6,329 nucleotides of DNA from Methylomonas sp. (GTDB lineage Bacteria; Pseudomonadota; Gammaproteobacteria; Methylococcales; Methylomonadaceae): contig JAQTYP010000214.1 in NCBI GenBank assembly GCA_028688235.1, positions 1 through 6,329 of the forward strand, written 5' to 3'. Below the pieces are notes generated by a model. That model had not been told where the DNA came from. It saw only the letters and a program-made list of their open reading frames with translations, and ran no database searches. Each line of letters opens with the position of its first letter. Position 1 is the stretch's first letter. The translations under genes and the position numbers were made by a program. This document shows positions 1 to 6,329 of the stretch, piece after piece.

Positions 1-27
1 GTCTATCGTTAAAACCGGAATGCTCAT
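1..27 (-). CDS. cmk: Cytidylate kinase, N-terminal fragment (first 9 codons, cut by window edge)
   Basis: Reading the minus strand from 27 down to 1 gives ATG and eight further codons, translating to MSIPVLTID, with the frame still open at the window edge. Cytidylate kinases begin with a strand of this kind (the E. coli enzyme starts MTAIAPVITIDGPSG), just before the P-loop that would fall outside the window. The enzyme phosphorylates CMP and dCMP using ATP in the cytoplasm. The start lies 2 nt after the aroA TGA stop, and cmk directly after aroA is the conserved order in gammaproteobacteria, usually followed by rpsA. No strong Shine-Dalgarno is visible upstream, so translation may depend on ribosomes finishing aroA. 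Nine residues alone would be weak evidence; residue match plus position makes the call fairly safe. Confidence 0.85.
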
Positions 28-29
28 AT

Positions 30-1346
30 TCAAAGCATACTCAGTTTTAAGCGTAATTGAGTCGTCAGAGCCGGAACATCTTTGAACGAGGTATTGACGT
101 TAGCGCAATCCTTGATCGTAATCGGCGCATTTGCTCTGAGCCCTGCGATCGAAAACGACATCGCGATGCGGTGGTCGCCGTGCGAATCGACTTCGCCGCC
201 GCCGATATTGCCGCCGCCTTGTATGATCATGCCGTCTTCGGTCGGCTGCGCATCGACGCCCAAAATCTGCAAACCGTCGGCCATGACTTGAATACGATCC
301 GACTCTTTGACGCGCAGTTCTTTGGCGCCGGTCAATACGGTTTGGCCTTCGGCGCAAGCGGCGGCGACGAACAATACCGGAAACTCGTCTATCGCCAGCG
401 GCACCAGTTCTTCAGGTATGTTAATGCCTTTCAGTTGAGCCGAACGCACCCGAAGATCGGCCACCGGCTCGCCGCCGACCTCGCGTTCGTTCAGCACTTC
501 GATATTGGCCCCCATCAGACGCAATATATCGATCACGCCTGTGCGGGTCGGGTTGATGCCGACGTGTTTCAAGGTCACGTCCGAATCCGGCGCAATACTG
601 GCGCCGACCAGGAAAAACGCGGTCGACGAAATATCGCTGGGCACGTCGATTTCGGTCGCGGTCAATTTGCCTTTGCTATCGATCCTGGCCGTACTGCCTT
701 CCCGAACGACGGGGTAGCCGAAACCGTTCAACATGCGCTCGGTATGGTCGCGGGTCGGCGCAGGCTCCGTCACGCTGGTTTCGCCTTCGGCGTACATGCC
801 GGCTAATAGCAAGCAGGATTTGACCTGAGCGCTGGCGATCGGCATGTCGTAATGCATGCCTTTCAACTTGCCGGCTTGACCTTTGATGTGCAGCGGCGCC
901 GTGCCATTATCCTGAGTTTCGATCACCGCCCCCATTTCGGCCAAAGGCCCGGTGACGCGGCGCATAGGCCGGGACTCCAGCGACTTGTCGCCGGTCAACG
1001 TGCAATCGAAAGCTTGACCTGCCAGCAGACCGGAAAGTAAACGCATCGACGTACCGGAGTTGCCCAAATTCAAAGGTTTTTCCGGCGCTTTCAAGCCGTG
1101 TTTGCCGACCCCGTGTATTGTCACTTCGCCGTTGACCGGACCTTCGATGATAACGCCCATTGCACGAAAGGCTTCCAATGTGGACATGGCATCTTCGGCA
1201 TTCAAAAATCCGCGTACGTGGGTAACGCCCTCGGCTATCGAACCCAGCATGATGGAGCGGTGCGACATGGATTTGTCGCCGGGTACGCGAATTTCACCGC
1301 GCAAAGAACCGCCGGGTTGGACTTGAAAAGTAATTTCTTGTGACAT
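30..1346 (-). CDS. aroA: 3-phosphoshikimate 1-carboxyvinyltransferase (EPSP synthase), complete, class II-type motifs
   Basis: This 438-residue cytoplasmic enzyme transfers the enolpyruvyl group of phosphoenolpyruvate to shikimate-3-phosphate, the sixth step of the shikimate pathway. Visible landmarks are VPGDKSMSHRS (K25, R30), LGNSGTSMR (94-102), SRPMRR (125-130), SAQVK (172-176), RDHTE (199-203), NPTR (265-268), AIDEFP with D320/E321, LRVKESDR (344-351) and GDHRIAMS (390-397). The length fits a stand-alone enzyme. GDKS, SAQVK, RDHTE and NPTR are the four signatures used to mark class II EPSP synthases (CP4 and Bacillus kind). However, the PEP-site loop keeps Gly98, as in glyphosate-sensitive enzymes, not Ala as in CP4. 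The ATG start leaves the usual short lead before VPGDK. A weak purine-rich ribosome site (AAGAAG, minus strand of 1353-1358) precedes it by 6 nt. It starts 13 nt after the tyrA stop and ends 2 nt before cmk. Confidence 0.97.
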   Translation of the reverse strand: MSQEITFQVQPGGSLRGEIRVPGDKSMSHRSIMLGSIAEGVTHVRGFLNAEDAMSTLEAFRAMGVIIEGPVNGEVTIHGVGKHGLKAPEKPLNLGNSGTSMRLLSGLLAGQAFDCTLTGDKSLESRPMRRVTGPLAEMGAVIETQDNGTAPLHIKGQAGKLKGMHYDMPIASAQVKSCLLLAGMYAEGETSVTEPAPTRDHTERMLNGFGYPVVREGSTARIDSKGKLTATEIDVPSDISSTAFFLVGASIAPDSDVTLKHVGINPTRTGVIDILRLMGANIEVLNEREVGGEPVADLRVRSAQLKGINIPEELVPLAIDEFPVLFVAAACAEGQTVLTGAKELRVKESDRIQVMADGLQILGVDAQPTEDGMIIQGGGNIGGGEVDSHGDHRIAMSFSIAGLRANAPITIKDCANVNTSFKDVPALTTQLRLKLSML

Positions 1347-1359
1347 AGTGGTCTTCTTA

Positions 1360-2235
1360 TTAATCGTCTAAAGTATCGAGGAATCGTTGCCGGGCATTTC
1401 TGGCGTAGGTAAAGGTATCGAACAAGGCTTGGGAGCGATCCTCAACCAATAATTGCTCGATATGACTCAGTTCGTCTTTCAATTGCCGAATCAGAGGAAT
1501 AATTTCGTCCTTGTTGGCTAGGCAGATATCCAGCCACATCGTCGGATCGCTGGAGGCTATTCGGCTAAAATCTTTGAAGCCGCCGGCCGCATATTTGAAT
1601 ATTTCGCGTTGCTCGTCTTTGCGGCCCAGCAAGCCGACCAGCGCAAACGCCAATATATGCGGCAAATGACTGGTGGCGGCCAACACCGTGTCGTGGTGGT
1701 CCACCGTCATCACCGACACGCTGGAACCTATGCGTTCCCAAAATAGGCTTAATTTGTCTACGGCTTCGGAATCGGTACCGGCTACCGGCGTGATGATCAA
1801 GCGGCGATTTTGAAACAAGTCGGCCATTGCTGCCTCGACGCCGCTACGCTCTGCGCCTGCAATCGGATGCGCCGGCACGAAGTTGCTAGGCACCATTCCG
1901 AATGCGGCCTCGGCGGCTGCAACAACACTACCCTTGGTGCTGCCCGCATCGCTATAGACCGTATCGCGATTCCAATACGGCTTGATTTGTTCGAAAATGC
2001 CTTGCATCGTGCCGACCGGCGTCGCAATGATGACTAAATCGGCATTTTCCAGAGCTTGAGCGATATCGGTATAAAACGCGTCGACAACGCCCAATTCCTT
2101 GGCTTTCTGAAGATTAGGCAGATTTCTTTCGCGGCCGAAGGCCACAATTTCATCGCAAAGACCTTGAGCGCGTGCCGCCCGCGCAATCGATCCGCCAATC
2201 AAACCGACACCAATAACGCACAAGCGTTTAAACAC
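1360..2235 (-). CDS. tyrA: Prephenate/arogenate dehydrogenase (TyrA), single-domain, GTG start
   Basis: The product (291 residues) oxidatively decarboxylates prephenate and/or arogenate on the tyrosine branch. An N-terminal Rossmann fold opens with IGVGLIGGS (8-16), followed by DAGSTKG (96-102), HPIAGAERSG (123-132) with probable catalytic His123, the TSHLPH helix (188-193), and GGFKDFSRIASSDP (218-231) with the substrate-binding Arg225. There is no chorismate mutase domain (unlike E. coli TyrA), no ACT domain, and no fused AroA domain (unlike Pseudomonas). After the second beta strand the sequence reads VAFGRER (31-37), lacking the acidic residue typical of NAD+ enzymes, so NADP+ use is possible. 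Whether prephenate or arogenate is preferred cannot be read here. The start is GTG: an in-frame TAG lies 18 nt upstream (2251-2253), no other start codon lies between, and the Rossmann motif begins within eight residues. It overlaps hisC by 8 nt. Confidence 0.95.
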   Translation of the reverse strand: MFKRLCVIGVGLIGGSIARAARAQGLCDEIVAFGRERNLPNLQKAKELGVVDAFYTDIAQALENADLVIIATPVGTMQGIFEQIKPYWNRDTVYSDAGSTKGSVVAAAEAAFGMVPSNFVPAHPIAGAERSGVEAAMADLFQNRRLIITPVAGTDSEAVDKLSLFWERIGSSVSVMTVDHHDTVLAATSHLPHILAFALVGLLGRKDEQREIFKYAAGGFKDFSRIASSDPTMWLDICLANKDEIIPLIRQLKDELSHIEQLLVEDRSQALFDTFTYARNARQRFLDTLDD

Positions 2236-3331
2236 CTCGTAGAACCTCGCCTAAGGCCTTGATGAATATTTGATTTTCCCGCGCAGTACCGATACTGACC
2301 CGCAAGTGTAAAGGCATTTCGTAGTTTGCGACGGGGCGGACGATGACGCCTTTCTGCAATAATGCGTTATAAATGGGTAAAGCCTGTTGTTTGACATCGA
2401 CCGACACGAAATTGCCCGATGACGGAATCCAGTCCAAATCCAAGAATTTAAACGCACCGGTCAACTGCTGCATGCCCGCATTATTGACGGCGATGGTTTG
2501 CGCCAGATAATCGCTATCGCTCAAAGCCGCTTCGGCCGCCGCCAAAGCCAGCATATTACCGTTAAATGGCTGACGCACGCGATTCAATAAATCGGCCACG
2601 TCCAACGAGGAAATACCGTAGCCGATACGCAAACCGGCCAAGCCGTAAGCCTTGGAGAAGGTGCGGGTAACGACCAAATTGGGATAACGCTCAGGCCATT
2701 GTAAAGATTCGGTTCTGACGGCCGGATCGACAAATTCGTAATAGGCTTCGTCGAGCACGCACAACACATTCGAAGGCAAGGCTTTAACAAAACTTTCGAC
2801 GGCATCTTCCGATAGCAATGTGCCGGTCGGGTTATTCGGGTTGGCGATGAACACCACGCGGGTCTTGTCGGTCACGGCCGCCAGCATCGCATCCAGATCA
2901 TGGCCGAAATTTTTGGCGGCCACTACTCTCGCGGTTGCCCCGACGGCTTGGGTCAGAATCGGATACAACGCAAAAGCATGCTGCGAAAATACGATTTCAT
3001 GCTCTGGCGTCACGAATGTACGCATAACCAATTCCAGAATCTCGCTGGAACCGTTGCCGAGCGTGATTTGTTCTGGGGCCACGTCCAGCTTGGCCGACAA
3101 AGCGGCTTTCAACGCGAAACCGCTACCGTCGGGATAACGGGCCAGTTCCGGCAAGGTGTTTTTGATGGCTTCGGCGACCTTGCTGCCGGTACCTAGCGGA
3201 TTTTCGTTGGAAGCCAGTTTTATAACTTCGCTAAGACCCAGTTCGCGCTGCAATTCTTCAGCCGGCTTTCCCGGCACGTAAGGCATCAACTGTCGGACGC
3301 CGGGGACGGCTAATTCTAAAAATCTATTCAT
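2228..3331 (-). CDS. hisC: Histidinol-phosphate / aromatic aminotransferase (HisC family, probable HisC2)
   Basis: This is a PLP-dependent class I/II aminotransferase of 367 residues, a normal HisC length. Landmarks are ASNENPLG (40-47), GNGSSE (92-97), NPNNPTG (164-170), DEAYYEF (194-200), the cofactor-binding TFSKAYGLAGLRIGYG segment with Schiff-base Lys227 and phosphate-binding Arg235, and the C-terminal LRVSIG with the carboxylate-binding Arg344. The family converts imidazole-acetol phosphate to histidinol phosphate, and several members also transaminate aromatic keto acids. No other histidine gene is in the window and it sits between pheA and tyrA, as in pseudomonads, so a role in Phe/Tyr synthesis is the likely main job. 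That is inference from context; the sequence alone does not fix the substrate. The ATG lies 7 nt after the pheA stop with no recognisable Shine-Dalgarno, suggesting coupling to pheA. The N-terminus MNRFLELAVPGVRQL matches the family start. Confidence 0.95.
   Translation of the reverse strand: MNRFLELAVPGVRQLMPYVPGKPAEELQRELGLSEVIKLASNENPLGTGSKVAEAIKNTLPELARYPDGSGFALKAALSAKLDVAPEQITLGNGSSEILELVMRTFVTPEHEIVFSQHAFALYPILTQAVGATARVVAAKNFGHDLDAMLAAVTDKTRVVFIANPNNPTGTLLSEDAVESFVKALPSNVLCVLDEAYYEFVDPAVRTESLQWPERYPNLVVTRTFSKAYGLAGLRIGYGISSLDVADLLNRVRQPFNGNMLALAAAEAALSDSDYLAQTIAVNNAGMQQLTGAFKFLDLDWIPSSGNFVSVDVKQQALPIYNALLQKGVIVRPVANYEMPLHLRVSIGTARENQIFIKALGEVLRGV
2245..2248 (-). promoter_or_regulatory. 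Shine-Dalgarno site of tyrA, inside the end of hisC
   Basis: The minus strand reads GAGG 9 nt before the GTG start of tyrA. It helps decide the start, because the in-frame TAG at 2251-2253 rules out any start further upstream and no ATG occurs before the Rossmann motif. Confidence 0.6.
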
Positions 3332-3338
3332 GGATAAG

Positions 3339-4424
3339 TTAAATGACGGCTTTGGGATAAGAACCCAATATTTTCAACATCTTGACGTTATTCTGCAGGG
3401 CTTGCAGGGCTTTGGAGACGGCAGTATCGTCCCTATGCCCTTCGATATCGATAAAGAACACGTATTCCCATAGACCTTGCCGGGATGGGCGGGACTCGAT
3501 ATGCATCATGCTGATACCGTATTCGGCAAACGGCCCCAGAATTCTGTGCAAGGCACCCGCTTGATTACCGGTCGACACTAAAATCGAGGTTTTGTCCATG
3601 CCCGTCGATTGCGGTTGCTGGTCGCCGATCACGATAAACCGAGTCGTATTATCGGCTTCATCCTCGATGTGTTTCTCGATGATATTCAAATCGTATAATT
3701 CGGCGGCCATTAGACCTGCAATCGCCGCCTTGCTATGATCCAACGAAGCCAGGCGCGCCGCTTCGGCATTGCTGCTGACGGCGGTACAAGGGACGCCGGG
3801 CAGATAGGTATTTAACCACTGCCTACATTGCGCCAACGATTGCTGATGAGAAAAAACCTCGCCGATCCCGACCAAGGAGTCCATTTTGCCCAACAGATTT
3901 TGATGCACCCTGATTTCCACTTCGCCGCATATTTTCAGCGGACTATCCATGAATCTATCCAGCGTGTGGGCGATGACGCCTTCGGTAGAATTTTCGACCG
4001 GCACCACGCCGAATTGGCAGTGGCCCGTTTCCACGGACTGAAAGATTTCATGTATGGTCGGCGCCGGAATGCCTTTGACCGCATGACCGAAATGTTTGAA
4101 TGTCGCCTGCTGGGTAAAGGTACCTTCGGGACCCAAAAACGCCACTTCCAACGGCTTTTCCAGCGCCAAGCAGGCCGACATGACTTCCCTGAACAAATGC
4201 GCGGCGGTATCGTTGCTCAAGGGTCCCGGATTCAGATCCTTGATACGACGTAACACTTGGGCTTCGCGGTCAGGGCGGTAAAAACTGCCGGTTTCACCCT
4301 CCGCTTGCTTGGTTCTGGCCACTTCGATCGCGCACCGGGCCCGTTGATTGATCAATTGCAGGATTTGCTGATCGATCTCGTCGATTCTGGCCCTGAGTTC
4401 CGTCAATGGAATGATATCTGTCAT
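3339..4424 (-). CDS. pheA: Bifunctional chorismate mutase / prephenate dehydratase (P-protein)
   Basis: This 361-residue cytoplasmic enzyme rearranges chorismate to prephenate and then dehydrates and decarboxylates it to phenylpyruvate. Three domains are visible. An AroQ-type chorismate mutase (about 7-90) shows LRARIDEID with Arg11, NQRAR with Arg28, Lys39 and PDRE (51-54). The prephenate dehydratase domain (about 93-278) shows FLGPEGTFTQQA, VPVENSTEG (141-149) and the catalytic NTTRFIVIG (269-277). A C-terminal ACT domain (about 288-361) shows GALH (300-303) and ESRP (320-323), the motifs linked to phenylalanine binding and feedback inhibition in this family. Length and order match proteobacterial P-proteins. 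The ATG sits 6 nt after the serC stop, with only weak ribosome-site similarity upstream. No Phe-rich leader peptide or attenuator fits into the 6-nt gap, so control is probably at enzyme level through the ACT domain plus the operon promoter. Confidence 0.97.
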   Translation of the reverse strand: MTDIIPLTELRARIDEIDQQILQLINQRARCAIEVARTKQAEGETGSFYRPDREAQVLRRIKDLNPGPLSNDTAAHLFREVMSACLALEKPLEVAFLGPEGTFTQQATFKHFGHAVKGIPAPTIHEIFQSVETGHCQFGVVPVENSTEGVIAHTLDRFMDSPLKICGEVEIRVHQNLLGKMDSLVGIGEVFSHQQSLAQCRQWLNTYLPGVPCTAVSSNAEAARLASLDHSKAAIAGLMAAELYDLNIIEKHIEDEADNTTRFIVIGDQQPQSTGMDKTSILVSTGNQAGALHRILGPFAEYGISMMHIESRPSRQGLWEYVFFIDIEGHRDDTAVSKALQALQNNVKMLKILGSYPKAVI

Positions 4425-4430
4425 ACTCGA

Positions 4431-5510
4431 TTAGTGCGTGCGCTCAAACTCGGCCATGAAAGCAATCAATGCATCGACGCCGGCTTCAGGCATGGCGTTG
4501 TAGATGCTGGCGCGCATGCCGCCGACAGAACGGTGGCCTTTCAGAGAACCTAAGCCATTCTTTTCGGCCAGACTCAAAAACTCCTTGTCCAAATTGGCAT
4601 CGGCCAGGACGAATGGAATGTTCATGCGTGAGCGGCATTCTTTTACGACAGGATTACTGTATAGGCTGGATTGATCGATGGCTTGATATAACTTGTCGGC
4701 CTTGCGGATATTGCGTTGCTCTATCTCCGCCACGCCCCCCTCGCCTTTCAACCATTGCAACACTAGACCTAATAAATACCAGTTATAAGTCGCAGGCGTG
4801 TTCAGCATAGAATCGCTTTTGGCCTGTTGTTCATAATTGAACACCGATGGCACCGTTTTCGGCGCCAATCCGACCAAATCCTCGCGCACGATCACAACCG
4901 TCACGCCGGATGGCCCCATGTTCTTCTGCGTGCCGGCATAAATCAGCCCGTAACGGCTGACATCGACCGGACGCGACAGAATGTTAGACGACATGTCGCA
5001 AACGAGAGGCAAGCCTTTGGCGTCCGGCACATCGTTGAATTCGACGCCGTGTATCGTTTCGTTGGAAGTGTAATGCAAATAGGCCGCTTCGTCGTCGACT
5101 ACCCAGTCGGCGAAATCAGGGATGGTCGTAAAACCTGCTTGCTCGGAACTAGCGGCAATTCCGACTTCACAATATTTGCCGGCTTCTTTGATCGCACCGG
5201 TCGACCAGGCACCGGTATTGGCATAACAGGCCTTGGCCTTGCCGTTCAAAATATTTTGCGGAATCATCGCAAATTGAGCGGTAGCACCGCCCTGCAAGAA
5301 CAGAACCTTGTAGTTCGCAGGAATAGCCAACAGCTCTACAAAATCATTTTTCATCGATTCGGCTATCGCCATGAACTCCTTGCCGCGATGACTCATTTCC
5401 ATCACCGACATACCGCTACCCTGCCAATCCAGCATTTCCTGCTGCGCCTTCAATAACACGACTTCCGGCAGCATCGATGGTCCAGCGCTAAAGTTATATA
5501 TTCTCGCCAT
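4431..5510 (-). CDS. serC: Phosphoserine aminotransferase
   Basis: The product (359 residues, the usual length) is a PLP-dependent class V aminotransferase. It interconverts 3-phosphohydroxypyruvate and phosphoserine in serine synthesis. In bacteria with the DXP-dependent route it also acts on 3-hydroxy-4-phosphohydroxythreonine for pyridoxal phosphate synthesis (old name pdxF). Landmarks are NFSAGPSMLP (6-15), the family signature SVMEMSHRGKEF (35-46), GGATAQF (74-80), TSNETIHG (148-155), CDMSS with Asp172, YAGTQKNMGPSG with Schiff-base Lys196, and GGMRASIYNAM (330-340). The ATG shares one base with the gyrA stop (TAATG), and a clear GGAG site lies 7 nt upstream, so this start is well supported. 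It is followed after 6 nt by pheA. Its place in an aromatic amino acid operon is conserved in pseudomonads; PLP supply to HisC is a plausible link but inferred. Confidence 0.97.
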   Translation of the reverse strand: MARIYNFSAGPSMLPEVVLLKAQQEMLDWQGSGMSVMEMSHRGKEFMAIAESMKNDFVELLAIPANYKVLFLQGGATAQFAMIPQNILNGKAKACYANTGAWSTGAIKEAGKYCEVGIAASSEQAGFTTIPDFADWVVDDEAAYLHYTSNETIHGVEFNDVPDAKGLPLVCDMSSNILSRPVDVSRYGLIYAGTQKNMGPSGVTVVIVREDLVGLAPKTVPSVFNYEQQAKSDSMLNTPATYNWYLLGLVLQWLKGEGGVAEIEQRNIRKADKLYQAIDQSSLYSNPVVKECRSRMNIPFVLADANLDKEFLSLAEKNGLGSLKGHRSVGGMRASIYNAMPEAGVDALIAFMAEFERTH

Positions 5511-6329
5511 TACTCTTCTCCGCCGACATCGGCATCGTCAGTTGCTAAATTGCTGTCAATCTCATCGTCTTCGCCATCCTCATCGCCCAAACCTTCGATG
5601 CGGTCGACACCGACGACTTTTTCGCCTTTATCCAGACGAATCACGGTCACGCCCTGGGTATTCCTGCCCACCACCGAAATTTCGTTGACCCGGGTCCTGA
5701 CCAGCGTACCCGCGTTGGTAATCAACATGATTTCGTCGTTATCGTTCACCAACACCGCTCCGACCACCGAGCCGTTACGTTCCGAGGTCTGAATCGCAAT
5801 CAAGCCCAATCCGCCGCGTTTATGCGGGGTAAACTCTTCGATACGGGTGCGTTTGCCGTAACCGTTCTCGGTGATGTTCAATACCGTGCCTTCGCTGGAA
5901 ATAATCAGGGAAATAATTTTCTGGCCTTCCTGCAAGCGCATGCCGCGCACCCCGGCGGCGGTGCGGCCCATAGGCCTTACGTCGGTTTCATTGAAACAAA
6001 CCGCCTTGCCATCGCTGTTGAACAACAGCACGTTTTGCTGACCATCGGTCAACGAAACGCCGACCAAGGTGTCGTTGTCGCGCAAATCGATCGCAATTTT
6101 ACCCCTGGCCAACTGATAAGCAAATTCCGTCAACGGAGTTTTTTTAACGGTGCCGGATGCCGTCGCCATGAACACGAATTTGTCTTCGCTGTATTCCCTG
6201 ACCGGCAGCATGGCGTTGATTTTTTCGTTTTCTTCCAGCGGCAACAAATTGACGAAAGGCTTGCCGCGCGATGCTCGGCTAGCGACCGGCAACTCGTAAA
6301 CTTTGAGCCAATACACTTTACCGCGCGAC
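5510..6329 (-). CDS. gyrA: DNA gyrase subunit A, C-terminal part (5' end outside window)
   Basis: Only the last 272 codons are present. The frame is open to the window edge, reading SRGK before VYWLKVYELP, so the GTG at 6314-6316 is an internal valine and not a start. The segment covers most of the C-terminal beta-pinwheel domain that wraps DNA so gyrase can add negative supercoils. Repeated blade motifs are visible: VFMATASGTVKKT, VLLFNSDGKAVCF, VLNITENGYGKRT and IMLITNAGTLVRTRV, with GRTAAGVRG and GRNTQGV between blades. The GyrA-box belongs to the first blade and, like the catalytic tyrosine domain, is outside the window. The protein ends in an acidic tail in which 14 of the last 28 residues are Asp or Glu; in E. 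coli such a tail tunes wrapping activity. GyrA is far more likely than ParC, whose C-terminal domain lacks this blade set and tail. The stop overlaps the serC start. Confidence 0.97.
   Translation of the reverse strand, partial: SRGKVYWLKVYELPVASRASRGKPFVNLLPLEENEKINAMLPVREYSEDKFVFMATASGTVKKTPLTEFAYQLARGKIAIDLRDNDTLVGVSLTDGQQNVLLFNSDGKAVCFNETDVRPMGRTAAGVRGMRLQEGQKIISLIISSEGTVLNITENGYGKRTRIEEFTPHKRGGLGLIAIQTSERNGSVVGAVLVNDNDEIMLITNAGTLVRTRVNEISVVGRNTQGVTVIRLDKGEKVVGVDRIEGLGDEDGEDDEIDSNLATDDADVGGEE
5518..5521 (-). promoter_or_regulatory. Shine-Dalgarno site of serC, inside the end of gyrA
   Basis: The minus strand reads GGAG followed by a 7-nt spacer to the serC ATG. It is the best ribosome-binding site in the window and lies within the last gyrA codons. 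Combined with the TAATG stop-start overlap, it allows both reinitiation by ribosomes finishing gyrA and independent initiation. Confidence 0.75.

Noticed and set aside
57..806. A 249-codon plus-strand open frame opposite aroA
   Set aside because: It begins with TTG, shows no recognisable domain, is rich in Arg/His/Gln as expected of antisense frames, and lies fully inside the well-supported aroA gene.
1347..1359. Possible terminator or promoter between tyrA and aroA
   Set aside because: The gap is 13 nt with no inverted repeat or T-run on the transcribed strand; it holds only a weak purine-rich ribosome site.
3828..4253. A 141-codon plus-strand open frame opposite pheA
   Set aside because: It is an antisense shadow of the prephenate dehydratase domain with no motif of its own.
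4425..4430. Possible leader peptide and attenuator ahead of pheA, as in E. coli
   Set aside because: Only 6 nt separate serC and pheA, leaving no room for a Phe-rich leader and terminator hairpin.
4827..5456. A 209-codon plus-strand open frame opposite serC
   Set aside because: It has no family motifs and its composition is typical of the antisense of a coding gene; serC explains the region with full catalytic motifs.
6314..6316. GTG as a possible start for a separate short protein carrying the gyrase C-terminal repeats
   Set aside because: The frame continues upstream to the window edge with residues matching GyrA (SRGK before VYWLKVY), so the codon is an internal valine.
1..6329. A novel system, mobile element, RNA gene, CRISPR array or horizontally acquired island
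   Set aside because: Every base beyond very short junctions belongs to one of seven conserved housekeeping genes in a known order. By eye there is no break in composition and no notable direct or inverted repeat.

Overview
This window is a stretch of conserved housekeeping chromosome. All seven genes read on the minus strand, so the operon runs from right to left: gyrA (3' end only), serC, pheA, hisC, tyrA, aroA, and the first nine codons of cmk. This order is the mixed-function aromatic/serine supraoperon known from Pseudomonas and relatives, where rpsA usually follows cmk. The organism is most likely a gammaproteobacterium. Protein style, a base composition slightly above half G+C by eye, and separate tyrA and aroA genes would fit a methanotroph of the order Methylococcales. 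That placement is an impression and was not computed.

Layout by position: 6329-5510 is the C-terminal DNA-wrapping domain and acidic tail of gyrase subunit A. 5510-4431 is phosphoserine aminotransferase. 4424-3339 is the bifunctional chorismate mutase/prephenate dehydratase. 3331-2228 is a HisC-family aminotransferase. 2235-1360 is a short single-domain prephenate/arogenate dehydrogenase with a GTG start. 1346-30 is EPSP synthase. 27-1 is the start of cytidylate kinase. Junctions are a 1-nt overlap (gyrA/serC), 6 nt (serC/pheA), 7 nt (pheA/hisC), an 8-nt overlap (hisC/tyrA), 13 nt (tyrA/aroA) and 2 nt (aroA/cmk). There is no gap over 13 nt, and hence no room for a conventional intergenic terminator. 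Cotranscription and translational coupling are likely.

How the genes work together: AroA makes EPSP, the precursor of chorismate. The chorismate mutase domain of PheA turns chorismate into prephenate. The dehydratase domain of PheA leads to phenylpyruvate and TyrA leads to the tyrosine branch. HisC can supply the aminotransferase step for Phe/Tyr as well as for histidine. SerC makes phosphoserine for serine and also takes part in pyridoxal phosphate synthesis; SerC and HisC both need this cofactor. Gyrase at one end and CMP kinase at the other tie the cluster to DNA topology and nucleotide supply.

I found no mobile element, RNA gene, CRISPR array, notable repeat or undescribed system. The points of interest are modest: an easily missed cmk start at the window edge, an unfused tyrA-aroA pair, an EPSP synthase with class II motifs but the glyphosate-sensitive glycine, and a TyrA lacking the acidic residue expected for NAD+ preference.
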